Of a stretch of 64,000 nucleotides of DNA, positions 45,454 to 56,999 are shown in pieces. The notes under the pieces were generated by a model. That model saw only the letters and a program-made list of their open reading frames with translations. It was not told the DNA's origin and made no database searches. The translations under genes and the position numbers were made by a program. Origin of the DNA: Forficula auricularia (lineage: Eukaryota; Arthropoda; Insecta; Dermaptera; Forficulidae); contig JALMQS010000009.1 in NCBI GenBank assembly GCA_024734495.1, positions 62,001 through 126,000 on the forward strand, written 5' to 3'. The number at the start of each line of letters is the position of its first letter. Within the stretch, counting starts at the first letter, position 1.

Positions 45454-46713
45454 TACCGGTATGAAGTGAGCGTTTTTTGTGTGAAAATGAAACACTAATT
45501 TTTAATGGAAAAGTAAAAAAATTTTATTCAAAGTATTGACAATTGTTTTCTACACATTTTAACCACCATTCTCTCAATTGTGCCAATAGAAATGTTCGTC
45601 TTTTGAAGCAAACCAATCAGACACCCAATTTTCGACTACTTCATAGGAATCGAAGTGCTGCTCAGCCAATGCGTGCACCCATCGATGAAAACAAATGGTA
45701 GTCGGAAAGGGCCAAGTCCGGTGAATACGGCGGGTGGGGTAGCAGCTCCCAGCCAAGTGCTTTGATTGTATCCTGAACCAGTTTTGCTTTGTGTGCAGGC
45801 GCATTGTCGTGTAACAAAGTTACTTTGCCGTGTCTTCTGGCCCATTCTGGTCATTTTTCGATCAATGCCTGGTTCAAATTGATCATTTTTTGTCTGTAAC
45901 GATTAGTATTAACAGTTTCACCAGGTTTTATAAGCTCATGATACCTTTCTGATCCCACGAAACACAGAGCATTGCCTTCTTGTCGAATCGATCTGGTTTT
46001 GCAGTCGATGTTGATGGTTGTCGCAGATTATCCCATGATTTTTTCCGTTTAGGATTCTTAAAATAAATCCATTTTCCATCGCCAGTAACAATTCGATGCA
46101 AAACTGATTTTCTTTTGTGTTTTTGAAGCAAAATTTAACAAGTGTTTTTTCGGTTTTCCATCTGCCTTTCGTTCAATTCATGGGGTACCCATTTTCCACA
46201 CTTTTGGATCTTTCCCATAGCCTTTAAACGGTCAGAAATTGTTTGATGTGCAACATTTAACATTGTTACCATTTTCTTTTGACTCAAAGTATCATCTTCA
46301 TCCAATATTGCTTGCAATTCGGCGTCTTCAAACTTTTTAGGTTGTCTTTCACGTTCTTCATTTCTCACATCAAAATCATTATCTCTGAACCGTTGAAACC
46401 ATCTTTTGCATGTTGCTTCTGATAGAGCATGATCACCATATGCCTCGACAAGCATTCGATGCGACTCTGCAGCACTTTTCTTCAAACGAAAACAAAAAAT
46501 TAATGCTTTCAGAAAATCATCACATTGTGGTACAAAATTCGACATTTTTAACACGATGAAAAAATATGATGTTGTTTGTCCAATGACCTGATGTATATTA
46601 AATATGTTTAATAGATGTCATACCAAACAAACAAAAAAAAAATTAAGGTTCGTTCACATTAAATGTTCCCTATCTACACATTTGTATCATAATGCTCTCA
46701 CTTCATACCGGTA
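45454..46713 (-). mobile_element. Full-length mariner element, degenerate
   Basis: Inverted termini TACCGGTATGAAGTGAG at both ends within TA dinucleotides (palindromic TATACCGGTA context), total ~1.26 kb, the usual length of a complete mariner. One transposase reading frame fills it on the minus strand. Flanked by copies of the 45127/46789 repeat. Confidence 0.9.
45524..46545 (-). pseudogene. Mariner transposase, complete length but broken
   Basis: The start ATG at 46545 (MSNFVPQ) is chosen because the family begins there. Domains in order: helix-turn-helix HRMLVEAYGDHALSEATCKR, WFQRF, second DNA-binding part (VAHQTISDRLKAMGKIQKCG), WVPHELNERQMENRKNTC, an in-frame TAA, then catalytic VTGDGKWIYF (first Asp; the usual Glu of GDEKW is Gly), KPGETVNTNRYRQ, a TGA, WARRHGKVTLLHDNAPAH (second Asp), HPPYSPDLALSDYHLFSS (third Asp, DD34D), a one-base frameshift, ALAEQHFDSYEVVENWVS, FASKDEHFYWHNI and ENNCQYFE before the stop. 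About 341 codons, as in intact relatives. Two stops and one frameshift make it dead. Confidence 0.95.
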
Positions 46714-46788
46714 TACCTGGTATATAAAGGTTTAGAGTTTCGAATTTTGAATTTCTTCAAAGGGCAATGGAATGAATTTTCCAAATTG

Positions 46789-46985
46789 AAAATGAGAGAG
46801 TTCAAGTTGCCGATAGAAATAGATTTAAATTTTCTAAGAAAATCGTATGATGGTGTCATCTAGATCCTATTTTTGAGGTGGTAAAAAACAATATATTTCT
46901 GATACATAATTAAAAATAATCCTTTCCATCGGATCTAATAGACGACACCCTCTTATGATTTCTTTAAACCTATTTTAGTTTGAGG
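46789..46985. repeat. Foldback copy of the 45127 unit
   Basis: The first half repeats 45127 directly and the second half returns in reverse complement (CCATCGGATCTAATAGACGA...), giving a ~95-bp-arm palindrome. Confidence 0.7.
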
Positions 46986-48270
46986 AATTGCATTACTATA
47001 GTTAAATACTCATTAGCCTAGTCCTTAACCTTTGTTATTAGGAAAAAAATACTTTTTTCTTAGAAGGGGAGAATTTATAATTAAGTTTATTATTTAATCC
47101 TAGGGTGGTTCTAGCCAGAGAGCGTAAGCGAGTTTAGAAAAAAAAATTTTTTTATATTTTATTATTCAAAAATAATTGTTTTTTAAGAAGGTAATCTCAA
47201 AAGTACATTTTACTGGTTATAAAGGTCTCTTTAATAAAATTAAAATTAAATTACTAGATAGGTTTTACAGATAATAGTTTAATTTTTTTAAATATATTTC
47301 ACTTTAAACCAACACCAAAGGTTTCTTCAAGTAGAGGTTCAATGTCATTACCAATTATATGAGCCGATGATTAAAAAAAATGATATTTTATCCTTCTCCA
47401 ATAATAAGCTATAATAATAATCCATCTCATTAAATTATTTTAATGATTATTAAGGTGATACTTAAAAGTTAAAAGAAATAAAATCGATAGATCATAAAAA
47501 ACAAAGAGGGTGGAAGTTGATGAATAAAAGAAAATTGGAATGTTTTTAAGGTCACTTTATGTTCCAAGTGTTTTATAACTTGCGATAAATGTGCGAATAA
47601 ATGACTCTTAGAATGTTCTATTTATGTAGAGAGAAAAAAATGGCACGTGCATTATTAGGATTTAGACCACATATTCATTTTCAGTAAACTACATATTTTG
47701 TCTAATATTAATTAATTGCAAAATTACTTCAAACCATAAAACCCGATACTAGATTCTAGGAGGTTTTTTATTACTTTTAGTTTCAAACTTATATCGATAT
47801 CGCTAAGTACTTAATGGAGGTGGGCATGTTATGGAAACTTTAGATAAATCCTCTTGAAGTTTGGATATGCCTGTGTGTGTTTCTATAATATTTTTATCGT
47901 TACTTTTCACTCAAGAAAAAAGATTACCATATCTACATATTATTAGAAATTTCGTAAGTATGAATGGGAATAAAACAAAATATAATAATTTCCATATTTT
48001 CATTTCAAAGTTTTTCATATATGTATCAAATATAGATTTTAAATTCAATTTATTCCTATATGAAAATATAATTTAAAACATCAAAACACAGAAAGTTCAA
48101 AGAAAAATCAAAGAAATACTTTTATTTTATTTTGTTATTCTTCCAAAACTTAAGCAACTCAAACATTGTGACTGCATGGTTTTTATTCTTCAATAAGCTT
48201 CAAGGATAATCTAACACACTATTGAAATAAATTTAATAATTTAAATATAAGTATTGAACCAAAAGTCCGC
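46986..48270. other. AT-rich stretch, no gene recognised
   Basis: No feature recognised beyond short open frames. Confidence 0.45.
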
Positions 48271-48832
48271 ATACACATGGTGGGGCTAAAGATCTATCAA
48301 ATTTTGAAGAGAGATAATAAATGAAAAAATTTAACTAGAAAAAACTGAATATATTTTTGAAAATCATATAAAATATTTTTTTTAAAACATTATATCAGAT
48401 GAAAATGGGGAGGGGGGGTCAATAATGAAAATTCTAGCCCTTTCGATCAAACTCAACCAAATTTTGTATAGATATTCTCTGGACCCCAGTAGGCTAGAAA
48501 TGAAAAATCTAACCACCCAAAATGGGGGAGGGATTCAAAAATGAAAATTATAGCCCTTTCACCAAACTATGTATATAAAATTTGGTTAATTTTTGCATTT
48601 CTAGCCTTTTTGGGGCCCATTGAATATGTATACAAAATTTCGTTGAGTTTGGTCGAAAGAGCTAGAATTTTCATTTTTGACCCCCCCCTTTTTTTCCTCT
48701 CTGATAATGTTTAAAACACATTAAAAAAATTTATGTTCTTTTCAAAATATATTCATTTTTTTCTAGTTAAATTTTTTCATTTTTTTATACCTCTTCAAAA
48801 TGTGGTAGATCTTTATGCCCCACCCTGTATAA
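48271..48832. mobile_element. TA-target MITE B, copy 2
   Basis: The right end ATGCCCCACCCTGTATA and the left end ACACATGGTGGGGCTAAAGA are inverted, with AGATCTA(T/C)CA and TTTTGAAGAG inside. The interior has inverted cassette units (ACTCAACCAAATTTTGTATA) and long C/G runs. It abuts a LINE 3' end on the right. Confidence 0.7.
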
Positions 48833-48837
48833 AAGCC

Positions 48838-49835
48838 TTGTGAGGGTGAGCCCAATATTAACATACGCGGCAGAAAAAAGAACAGACACTTCGAAAACTA
48901 CTCAAATATTGGAAGTCACAGAAATGAAAACTCTAAGGAGGATTGTAATTTAAACAAGGGTGGACAGAATAAAAAACGAAGTATCCGGGAAAAGAGTAAA
49001 ATTCAAGACTCGTCGACTCATGTGGGTCCAAAGAAGAAGAATGGAGTGGAAAATGCACTATTACGTATGAAGTAGAAATCTTAGAAGAAGCTATATGATA
49101 ACTTTGTTGACAAAAATTTTTAACCGTAATCCTAAAAATGGATTCCGGTAGAGTTTTATTCACTGATTATTATGCAATTTCCGATTTTTTACTACAGATC
49201 AGAGTTTTGAGATATTATTGATCAAAACGACGAAAATCGTCATTTTGACCTATTTTCGAGCCCCATTAGATAATAAACAGCAATATTTGAAATCTAAATA
49301 TTTTCTTGGCGTAATAGAAAACAGCTTCGTCTTTGATTTTAAAATTACCACTTGTTTTTAGAACTCGAGATATACTTAACTAAAAAACTAAAACTACGTG
49401 ATTATCAAGGATAATAAATATAGATAAAAACAAATGGTCTTAGTTTTTTAGTTATAACTAGAGTTCCAATTGAGCGAAATTCAAGTGGTAATTTGATAAT
49501 CAAAGAGGAAGGTGTTGTTAATTACGTCAACAATATATTTTGATTTTATATCTAATGGGACTCGAAAATATGTCAAAATGGCCTTTTTGTCGTTTTGACC
49601 TATAATATCTCATAACTCTGACCTATTTGAAAAATAGGGAAAATGCATGATAATCAGCGTATAAAACTCTACTGGAATCAATTATAGGTTTACGGTTAAA
49701 AATTTTGGTTTAATTTGTGTCGAACAGTGTAGTAACATAATCCTACTCTAAAAAGAAGTCTCGGTCGACCAAGAAAATGAAAGAAAGGCACTCTGAGTTA
49801 TAGAGGACTTTAGCCTACAAGAAAGAAGAAGAAGT
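48838..49835 (+). pseudogene. RTE-type LINE 3' end, split by a palindromic insertion
   Basis: Plus-strand translation 48838-49060: VSPILTYAAEKRTDTSKTTQ, ILEVTEMKTLRRI, a stop, RVDRIKNEVSGKRVKFKTRR and LMWVQRRRMEWKMHYYV. The order (RPiLtYaaEtra.t, ie..emk.lR.i, r.rirne.ir...v) is that of the ORF2 C-terminus in many insect RTE/BovB-like LINEs. After the insertion at 49100-49730, 49735-49835 gives KRSLGRPRK and a GAAGAAGAAG tail, the expected LGRPxKRW end. Stops and frameshifts are present. Confidence 0.65.
49100..49730. mobile_element. Palindromic element, ~290-bp arms, inserted in LINE
   Basis: Left arm: AAAATTTTTAACCGTAATCC and TCCGGTAGAGTTTTATTCAC. The right arm carries the reverse complements near 49700 and 49655. 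Inner blocks CTCGAAAATA and CAAAATGGC/CATTTTGACC also pair. The centre is near 49415. No ORF. Confidence 0.75.
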
Positions 49836-49879
49836 AGACTTTTTATTTATTTAAATTAATTCTCTAAGCAGTTTCGGTC

Positions 49880-50075
49880 ACACGGGTTGACTATTTTCAG
49901 TCACTAGTTAACCAGTGTTAGTTTTAGGAAATTGTCATTAAAAATATCTCACTCTTGTCTTGTTTTAGTATATGTGTAAAATTTATGCAATGGAATGAAG
50001 AGTAAGATATTTTTATTGACACTTTCCAAAATCTAAAAAGTTATTAACTACTCAAGATGTCAACCAATGGTAATT
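49880..50075. repeat. Diverged foldback, ~90-bp arms
   Basis: GGTTGACTATTTTCAGTCAC and TGTCATTAAAAATATCTCAC pair imperfectly with GATGTCAACC and AAGATATTTTTATTGACACT in reverse complement. The centre is near 49975. Confidence 0.55.
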
Positions 50076-50284
50076 TAAACTTTTATTAAATAAAAATAAA
50101 TAAATAAAAAATTGATTCATTTAAATTATTATATTTATTTCAAGAATGTGAGAAATAACCCTTGAAAAAGCTATAACCGTTTGAAAAAAGCACCATTTTT
50201 TTAATTCGTAACTTTTTAGGTTTAGTAAAAAAAATTGAAAAAATTCACACTAACGTTTTTAGTCGGGCAGTACCAACATATAAA

Positions 50285-50335
50285 CATTTCAGCTAAATCA
50301 AAAGGTGGTTGATTTGGCGTGGCATGCCCCATATT
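50285..50335. mobile_element. Right terminus of a third element C relative
   Basis: TTGATTTGGCGTGGCATGCC then CCATATTA is a diverged match of the element C end. The left partner was not found. Confidence 0.45.
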
Positions 50336-50446
50336 ATATTACTTATTGAATATGAAAAATGAAAAAGCCTCATTTAAATATTAATACACTAGGAAATGTT
50401 TAAGTCTTATTTTGAAAATTTGAACAATTTATTTATAAAATAAATT

Positions 50447-51165
50447 CACACGTTCTGATGTGGCCATCCACTTGACTTTACCATAGACTTCTGGTTGAGT
50501 TTGGTACAAGGTCCTAGATTTTAATTTTTTGACCACCCCGCCCCACATTTTGGGCGTTTGTTTTTGCATTTTTAGTATTCTATGGGCCAACTGATTATGT
50601 ATTTTCACAAAATTTGTTTGACTTTGCTCAAATGGCCTACATTTTTATGTCCCCCCCCCCCCCCCCCCCCTTTAATTTTGGCACAGAAAAAATGTTTGAG
50701 TTATTTTAGGTTCATATTTTAGTATATTTCCTTGTTTTTTTAGATGGAAAATTTTAAGTTTTAACCCCCTTCCCCATTAATTGTGGGTCGATATGCACCA
50801 ATTCTAATCAGCTCTTAACCTCAATGCACCAAAACTACGTGTGAAATTTGGTTTTGATATTCATACTAGTTTTTGAGCTAGCTCGTCAACAAAATTTAGC
50901 AACGCACAGACTAAGAGACTAACTAATAGACTAACAGATTAACAGACATTTTGACAAAACATTTATTATCTCGAAAAATATAATTTTTTCGATGTTCACT
51001 TATTGGAGCTTTTTTGTAGACCGAAATGCCATGGTTTCGCCCAATTTTTTTAATCAAAATAATTTAAGCCGTTTTTGAGATATTTAAAAAAAAAAGAAGC
51101 AAAAAAACCACTTTTTCAAGCACGATTACAATACTTGGCCATATCCTGTATGGTAAAGTAAAAAT
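50447..51165 (+). mobile_element. Repeat family E, copy 5
   Basis: Starts CACACGTTCTGATGTGGCCA and ends CATATCCTGTATGGTAAAGT. About two cassette units include an unbroken run of 20 C at 50651-50670. The tail region 50940-51165 is ~90% like copies 1 and 2 by eye. Confidence 0.75.
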
Positions 51166-51803
51166 GTCTGGATCACAAGCTATGTATTGAAAAGATTCGG
51201 TTGGATTTGATATCATTAAACTTGGGCTCAAACAATTGTGTCCTCACGCTAATGATGGGCATTTTATTTTGAAGGTTAGATTGAAACGGTTGAAATGAAC
51301 TAATCAAACAAACTATATGTGTAGAAGACACTCCTAATAAGAATGGGATTCATTACTTTTCTTAATCTCAGACTTGGCAAATATATAATAGTTACAAAAT
51401 CTCGTAATCTATCTAGAGAGTGGCTGAAAGCAACCAAATAGATTTAAAAAGCCCTTCACTTAATTGAATTTGGACCCTCCACTGGCTCCACTCCCTTGAT
51501 AGGGTTGTGCACAGAGAGAAGTTGGGAAGCTAATTTATGAACGTGATGAAGAATTGAAAAAGGAAATAACCCAAATTCGTATAAAAAGAAAAAGAATAAA
51601 AGCCCCATAAGCATTCTTTTTAATTTTCTTTTACTTTAAAAACAATAACAATTATTGTCCTTTTGAAATAAAAGCAAATTGTCAACAAATTCAAAGTAAA
51701 AGGAAAACCTTTTTAAAACGATTTCTAATAGAAAGTAGAGGAAAATAAAGAAATTCTAATTCTATAACTTTTTATAAATATATATTCTAAAATTATATTT
51801 TTA

Positions 51804-52282
51804 ATTGAATGGATATTAATGAGGCAGTTCAAAAAGAAGAGAATTTAAACTAACTTTTTATTCATAAACCGACGTTTCGGAGACTTATTCCTTCCTTCTT
51901 CAGGGTCTGTAATCAATTAAAATGGGATTTACTATAGCCATCATTACAATCAAGATCATAACAATTTTTTTTTAAATATAATTAATACATACACTCCAGG
52001 GGTGAACCGCGACCTGAAATCGTGTACACCTACTTCCACTTCCACTTTCATTTCCAAGTAGAAGACAATAGAAGAATATAAATTATCTAATGAATTCCAA
52101 AGTAATTCCAAATAATTCCAAAGACAGTGTACACCTAATTCCGATGGCCAAATCCCATTTTAATTGATTACAGATCCTGAAGCAGGAGGGAATAAGTCTC
52201 CGAAACGTCGGTTGATTAATAAAATTATAGTTGCAAATTATCTTCTTTTTTTGGAATGTCTCATTAATATCCACTCAATTCA
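51804..52282. repeat. Inverted pair of Penelope-like terminal repeats
   Basis: 51804-51931 and 52150-52282 are reverse complements (GGATATTAATGAG, GACGTTTCGGAGACTTATTC, TGTAATCAATTAAAATGGGA). Each carries a CTGAAG(A/C)A - GGA(G)...CTCC - GAAAC core (51874-51903 minus, 52177-52206 plus). A hAT-like MITE lies between them. Confidence 0.7.
51996..52146 (+). mobile_element. hAT-like MITE, copy 4 (right end degraded)
   Basis: CCAGGGGTGAACCGCGACCT at the left, GTGTACACCTACTTCCACTT and AGTAGAAGACAATAGA inside as in copies 2 and 5, and GTGTACACCTAATTCC near the right, after which the terminal repeat is lost. A target duplication cannot be tested. Confidence 0.8.
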
Positions 52283-52284
52283 CT

Positions 52285-53500
52285 TATCAGTCCGTCTCCA
52301 AAAATTACTTCAATCTTATATTTTTAAATCTAAACTTATAAAGGTTTAGTACCAATAGTAACAGGACTCCATTAGTCTATGTCAGAGAAATTGATACTTG
52401 TAGACTACAAAATAAAACACTGATTTGAACTTCACAAGTGATAGGTATTTTAATTTTATCCGAAAATCATATATGTATGTATTAAAATTTTATTACTTTC
52501 ACTTATAATATTGGAATTGCTTATCAGTAAATTCCTTTTGTAGTTTCTAATTTCGAGGCCAGGTTGTCACCCCTCTCAACACTTCTTGAAAGATTAAATT
52601 TGTATGTCACAGAAAGAAGAGAATTTCATTCATTCTCTAGAATTCATAACGAAAACCGAGTTTCCGGATGCGTTTGTTCAATTTGTGTCTAATTTGAGCA
52701 CGAAGGGATTTTGAAATCGAGTGTTTTAGACTTTCTGAGTGATATTTGATTTTATCAAATCTGATAAAATACTAAAAAGTAGTAGTATCTATAATAAAGA
52801 GTACAGACAGAAACGATGGTATCATGGGTCAACTAAAATTGTACCACGGGTCGCATTGACGACCTACAAATTTCCAAGGGCCGCAGACAAATAAGAATAA
52901 ATTTAAATTTAAAAAGGTTCTGACTTTACAACAGATTTCGTATTTAGTGATTTTTATTGTAAGTGAATGCAAAGGTACACTGAAAGTGTTCAATCAGTGT
53001 AAATGTGAAAAAAACAATACTACAAACAGATACGAAAAGAAAACATGCATTGAATGAGCTAACAAAATGTACGTATTTGTATAGTAATAACCATAATTAA
53101 AATTAGTTTCAACTAATAAAATTGTTAATTTTATTTATTTATATTATTTTTTTATTTTAGTAATATTCAAAAATATAAGGTTTTAATTATTAACGCCTAA
53201 TGATGCAACCCGCATTTCAGAGCGTGTGATTTGAATGCATAACCTAGAACATATAAGCGAATCTCTCTCTCTCTCTTTATAATCTTTCCCTCCCCCTCTT
53301 TTTGACTACAATTAATTTCACATAGTGCGTCATTTTCATAAGGTAAATAAATAGATTTAACTATCAAAATTATTAGTCAAATCACATACACCGAACAATA
53401 TTTCGAGTCTTATTTTAAAATAATAAACAAATTAATAATGGCAATTTTTTCAGTTCGATTTTTGTATTTCATTTTGCATATTTTTAAATCAATTTCTGTT
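52285..53500. other. Mixed AT-rich stretch with a hAT-like scrap
   Basis: GGTCGCATTGACGACC and AAGGGCCGCAGACAA at about 52858-52890 resemble the interior of GGGCCGC-type hAT ends (compare 10146 and 55146). (CT)n at about 53263-53276. No coding region recognised. Confidence 0.35.
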
Positions 53501-54995
53501 GTTGAAGGAAAAGAAATATATAAAAAATTAAGATGGAAAGTTATAAGAGAATATAGAAAAGCAAAAGAAAAAATTATTTAAAAAAATGTAAAGAATTCAA
53601 CGAAAATCTAGTATTAGGAAAAGTTGATGTAGCCTATACGCCAATAAAAAGAAATTTTCAAGAAGACAAGCCAAAAAGCAAGAACATAAGAGATGAAGGA
53701 GGCCACATTATTCTAAACGAAAATGAACAGGCAAATAGATGGAAGGAATAAACATAGAAAAACTCTAGGGAGAAGAAAAAACAATGAACCCAATAAAAGA
53801 AGAAGAATCTGTGGACGAAAACGAATTAATACTAATATTAATATTAATATTAATAATTAAAACTAATAATAGAAAGGGCTTTTATCAGGGAAGAATCTGT
53901 CTACATCGGATTCATAGACCTAGAAAAAGTATTCGATAACGTCAATTGGGAAATGTTCAAAATCTTAAAATAGGCGGGATTAAAATTTAGGAGAGAAGAC
54001 TAATCTACAATCTATACCAAAACCAGACGGCAATAATAAATATTGGAGATGAGCAAAGAGATGCCAAAATTAAGTAATAAGTAAAATAAACAAGGATGTG
54101 TGCTGTCACCCATGATTTTCAACTTATACATAGAAAAAGCGATTAAAGAATTCAAAGACAAAATTGATCCAGGTATCGAAATCCAAGGTCAAAAGATCGC
54201 TTTGTTAAGATTTGCCGATGACATTGCCCTTCCAGGAAGCAACAAAAAAGAATTAGAGGACGCACTGAATGGAATTAACCAAATCCTAATAGAAGAAATC
54301 AAAATGAAAATAAACAAGAATAAAACCAAGGTCCTAGTTTGTACAAAAAAACGAGACAGGAATGCATCAAAATTAACCAAGAAAACCTAGGAGGAGTTAA
54401 GGAATTCCGCTACCTAGTAAGATAACATGGGATGGGAGGAGCGAAAACGAAATTAAATCAAGAATTGCCAAGCAAAAATGGGGTTTAATTCAAATCAAAA
54501 ACTACTATGCTCCTCCTCAATCAGCTTAAAAAACAGGAAAATGTTATTGAAGACATACTATGTATGGAGCATAGTCATGTCGGGTGTGAAACCTGGACAA
54601 TTGGAGAAGCTGAGAGAAAGAGATTAGAGGCTTTCGAAATTTGGTGCTACAGAATAATGATTAACATCAAATGGATGGATAAAATTACAAATGAAGAAGT
54701 TCTTGGAAGAATCGGAGAAAGAAGAACCCTGTGGAAAAGTCTGAAGAAGAGAAGAGGCCAGAAAATGGGGCACACACTGAGTGAGACATGGGGGACTGCT
54801 TAGTGATATCTTGGAGGGGGAGGTGGGAAAGAAAAGGGGTAGGGGAAGGATCAGATTAGAATAGTTCAACCAAATAATTGGGGATATGGGATGCGAGACA
54901 TTTAGAGAGGTCAAACAGCTGGCGGGGGACAGATTCGAATGGTGACGGGTGGTTGCGTCAAACCAGTCTTAGGACTGTATATTCAATGATGATGA
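53500..54995 (+). pseudogene. RTE-type LINE, reverse transcriptase remains to 3' end
   Basis: In several frames: YIGFIDLEKVFDNVNWEMFK (catalytic block A, aspartate of fiDlekAFD) near 53910-53970, GCVLSPMIFNLYIEKAIKEF (54092-54150), LLRFADDIALPGSNKKELED (catalytic FADD, 54204-54262), KVLVCTKK, CETWTIGEAERKRLEAFEIW, TNEEVLGRIGERRTLWKSLK, RRGQKMGHTLSETW, then out of frame FREVKQLAGDRFEW. This is the order of an RTE-like ORF2 from the palm domain to its end. The 3' terminus ATGATGATGATC near 54990 is a short tandem tail, as RTE elements have. The endonuclease domain is missing, and stops and frameshifts are frequent (for example in the D-block line at 53970). Confidence 0.85.
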
Positions 54996-55145
54996 TCTCT
55001 TGTTGAAGTTTATTATTATTATTTTTTATATTATTCCATGTGCAATTATTGGCAACGCTATTTCTTTTAATTAATTTATTGCTATTTAAAATTCATTATG
55101 AAATACCCGATTAAAAAAGAAAAAACAATTCGTATTGCATATATG

Positions 55146-55202
55146 ACTGTGGGCCGCACCCAAGGTTGCCGAGAGCCGTATGCGGCCCGCGGGTTGGCCA
55201 GT
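55146..55202. mobile_element. hAT-like right end
   Basis: GGGCCGCACCCAAGG and GCGGCCCGCGGGTTGGCCAG match, in reverse complement, the CTGGCCAACCCGCGGGCCGC type hAT terminus. The left end is not certain (perhaps near 52803), in which case the LINE at 53500 is nested in it. Confidence 0.45.
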
Positions 55203-55945
55203 CTTTTTTTATTTCTCTGAATTGCGCGCAGGGTGGCTTGGAGACGCCATTGTAAAGATATCCTTGTAAGCCATACGCGAGAGGATTTATTTATAAGCTG
55301 TTTTTTTCAATTAAAGTGAGAAAAATGATGGTCATGTGATTTCCACAATTTTTTAAATGTATTTGGGGTTTCAAAATTCATTCTATATTTAACACTTGTT
55401 AATTTAATTAGCGGCTATAAATTATTCTTAAATGAAAAAAAGGAATGACCACTAGCTCTCAATGGAATTCGAACCTAAATGTGTGTGAGATTTGTGTGTG
55501 TAGGGTTATTGGAATTTCCAGGGTCTAGTGGTATCAGCCATTTTGTCGGGCAAAAGCTGAATTTAAAACCTCGCTGTGGTCCAAAGTTTTTTTCATCTAA
55601 GAATATATTGATAATCCTTATAGAGAGAAATTTTTGCTATCACAACCAGTTACTTAAAGTATACGAATATTAAACTTTAAATATTGTCAACTCATATTGC
55701 AAATGGACCACACAATATCAAGATCAAAGAGTGGTTTATTATTCCGCTCATTTCTCTACTAATGCAAATTACAAAAGATGAATTAAAACATATTCACTAA
55801 AAAGCGAATTCGAGCAAGATGCACCGTGAAAAATAATCAACTTAACAGAAAAAAAAAATAAAACATTTTGATTTGTAAACACTTTCTAAAAGCAATAAGA
55901 AACAAATAAGCCTGCCAATTGTGAAACAGGCTCCCAGGGTTCCTT
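55203..55945. other. AT-rich stretch, no gene recognised
   Basis: Nothing recognised. Confidence 0.4.
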
Positions 55946-55949
55946 AGCG

Positions 55950-56997
55950 AAATATATTTATTCCCTTTTTCGAAATATGAATGTACATTTGTACATTTAC
56001 GTGAAGATTTTTTCAAGAATAAAATTGACTAAAAGCAGAATTATAAGCTAAACGCTAAACTATCTAAGATAAAAAAAAATAATAATGAAGTTTCGAATAT
56101 TTAAAAATTCTTCTTCTTCTCATATTTTCATTTTCTAAAATATTTATTATTTCAGTAATTAATATGCTACCACACTAACCAAGTCTATAGCTATATCATT
56201 CTAGGAGAAGGAGACAAGGAATTGGGCTTTTCTAGAACAATCACAATTAATTGATAATTTCTCTTCTGGGCAAAAACATGTCAGACTTGCCTTTTAGATC
56301 TTTGCACGTTCTTACATGTCAATAGATAATGCATAGTCAGGGATTATTATATCCCTGAACTTTTTAAGCAATAAATTATCATTATTCATATCCTTCATTA
56401 ATCCCATTCGATTTAAAGCAGGGCTGTCCAACCTGTGACGCAATATAAAGTCATAAAATTCCTTAAAACATTGAGATTTATATATAGTAGATACTGGAAA
56501 ACCCACAACAATTTGGCCTGATAATTTTTTTCTCTAAAATAAGAAATCTGAAAATCTACTGTGAAATTTTCGAAAAATAAAAGTGCTAATTTTAAATTTT
56601 GAATCTGAAACTATAGATTTCAAGATTTTTGAAAAAATAATCATCATTTTGGTCTATTTTCTACTCCATTTTTATTAGAAATAAATTTTATACTTGCAAA
56701 CTTTCTGATTAGAATGTTCTAGATAAACAATTAGATACCGATCTGAAAGAAAAATTGAATATTGTCCCTTTAATTGAATTTTATATGAAGCTATTTTCAA
56801 GTATAACATTTACAAAAAGTAAAATTATAAGCTCATTATGAGCTAAAAAAATAATAAAGTTCTTATTTCTACATTATTAACTATCTTTTTTGAATAACAA
56901 ATATCAATAGAATTATAATATTTTATCAGCGGTCCAAAACATTTTTTTTCTTCAAATGTGGCCCGTGTAATCCAAACACACACCAAAGACACTCCTG
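55950..56997. mobile_element. hAT-like repeat, copy 2 (left end lost)
   Basis: Collinear with 37780-38603 (TTTATTCCCTTTTTCGAAA, AATGAAGTTTCGAATATTTA, GATTATTATATCC, CAACAATTTGGCCTGATAAT). It ends CCAAACACACACCAAAGACACTCCTG at 56997, with GTGGCCCGTG just inside. An internal left-end-like CAGGGCTGTCCAACCTG at 56421 mirrors the one at 38241. The minus frame at 56312-56506 resembles nothing with certainty. Confidence 0.6.
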
Positions 56998-56999
56998 AT

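Noticed and set aside
52806..55202. A single hAT element holding the RTE-type LINE
   Set aside because: Right end is convincing, but the left end is unclear and no 8-bp duplication was found, so only the right end is listed.
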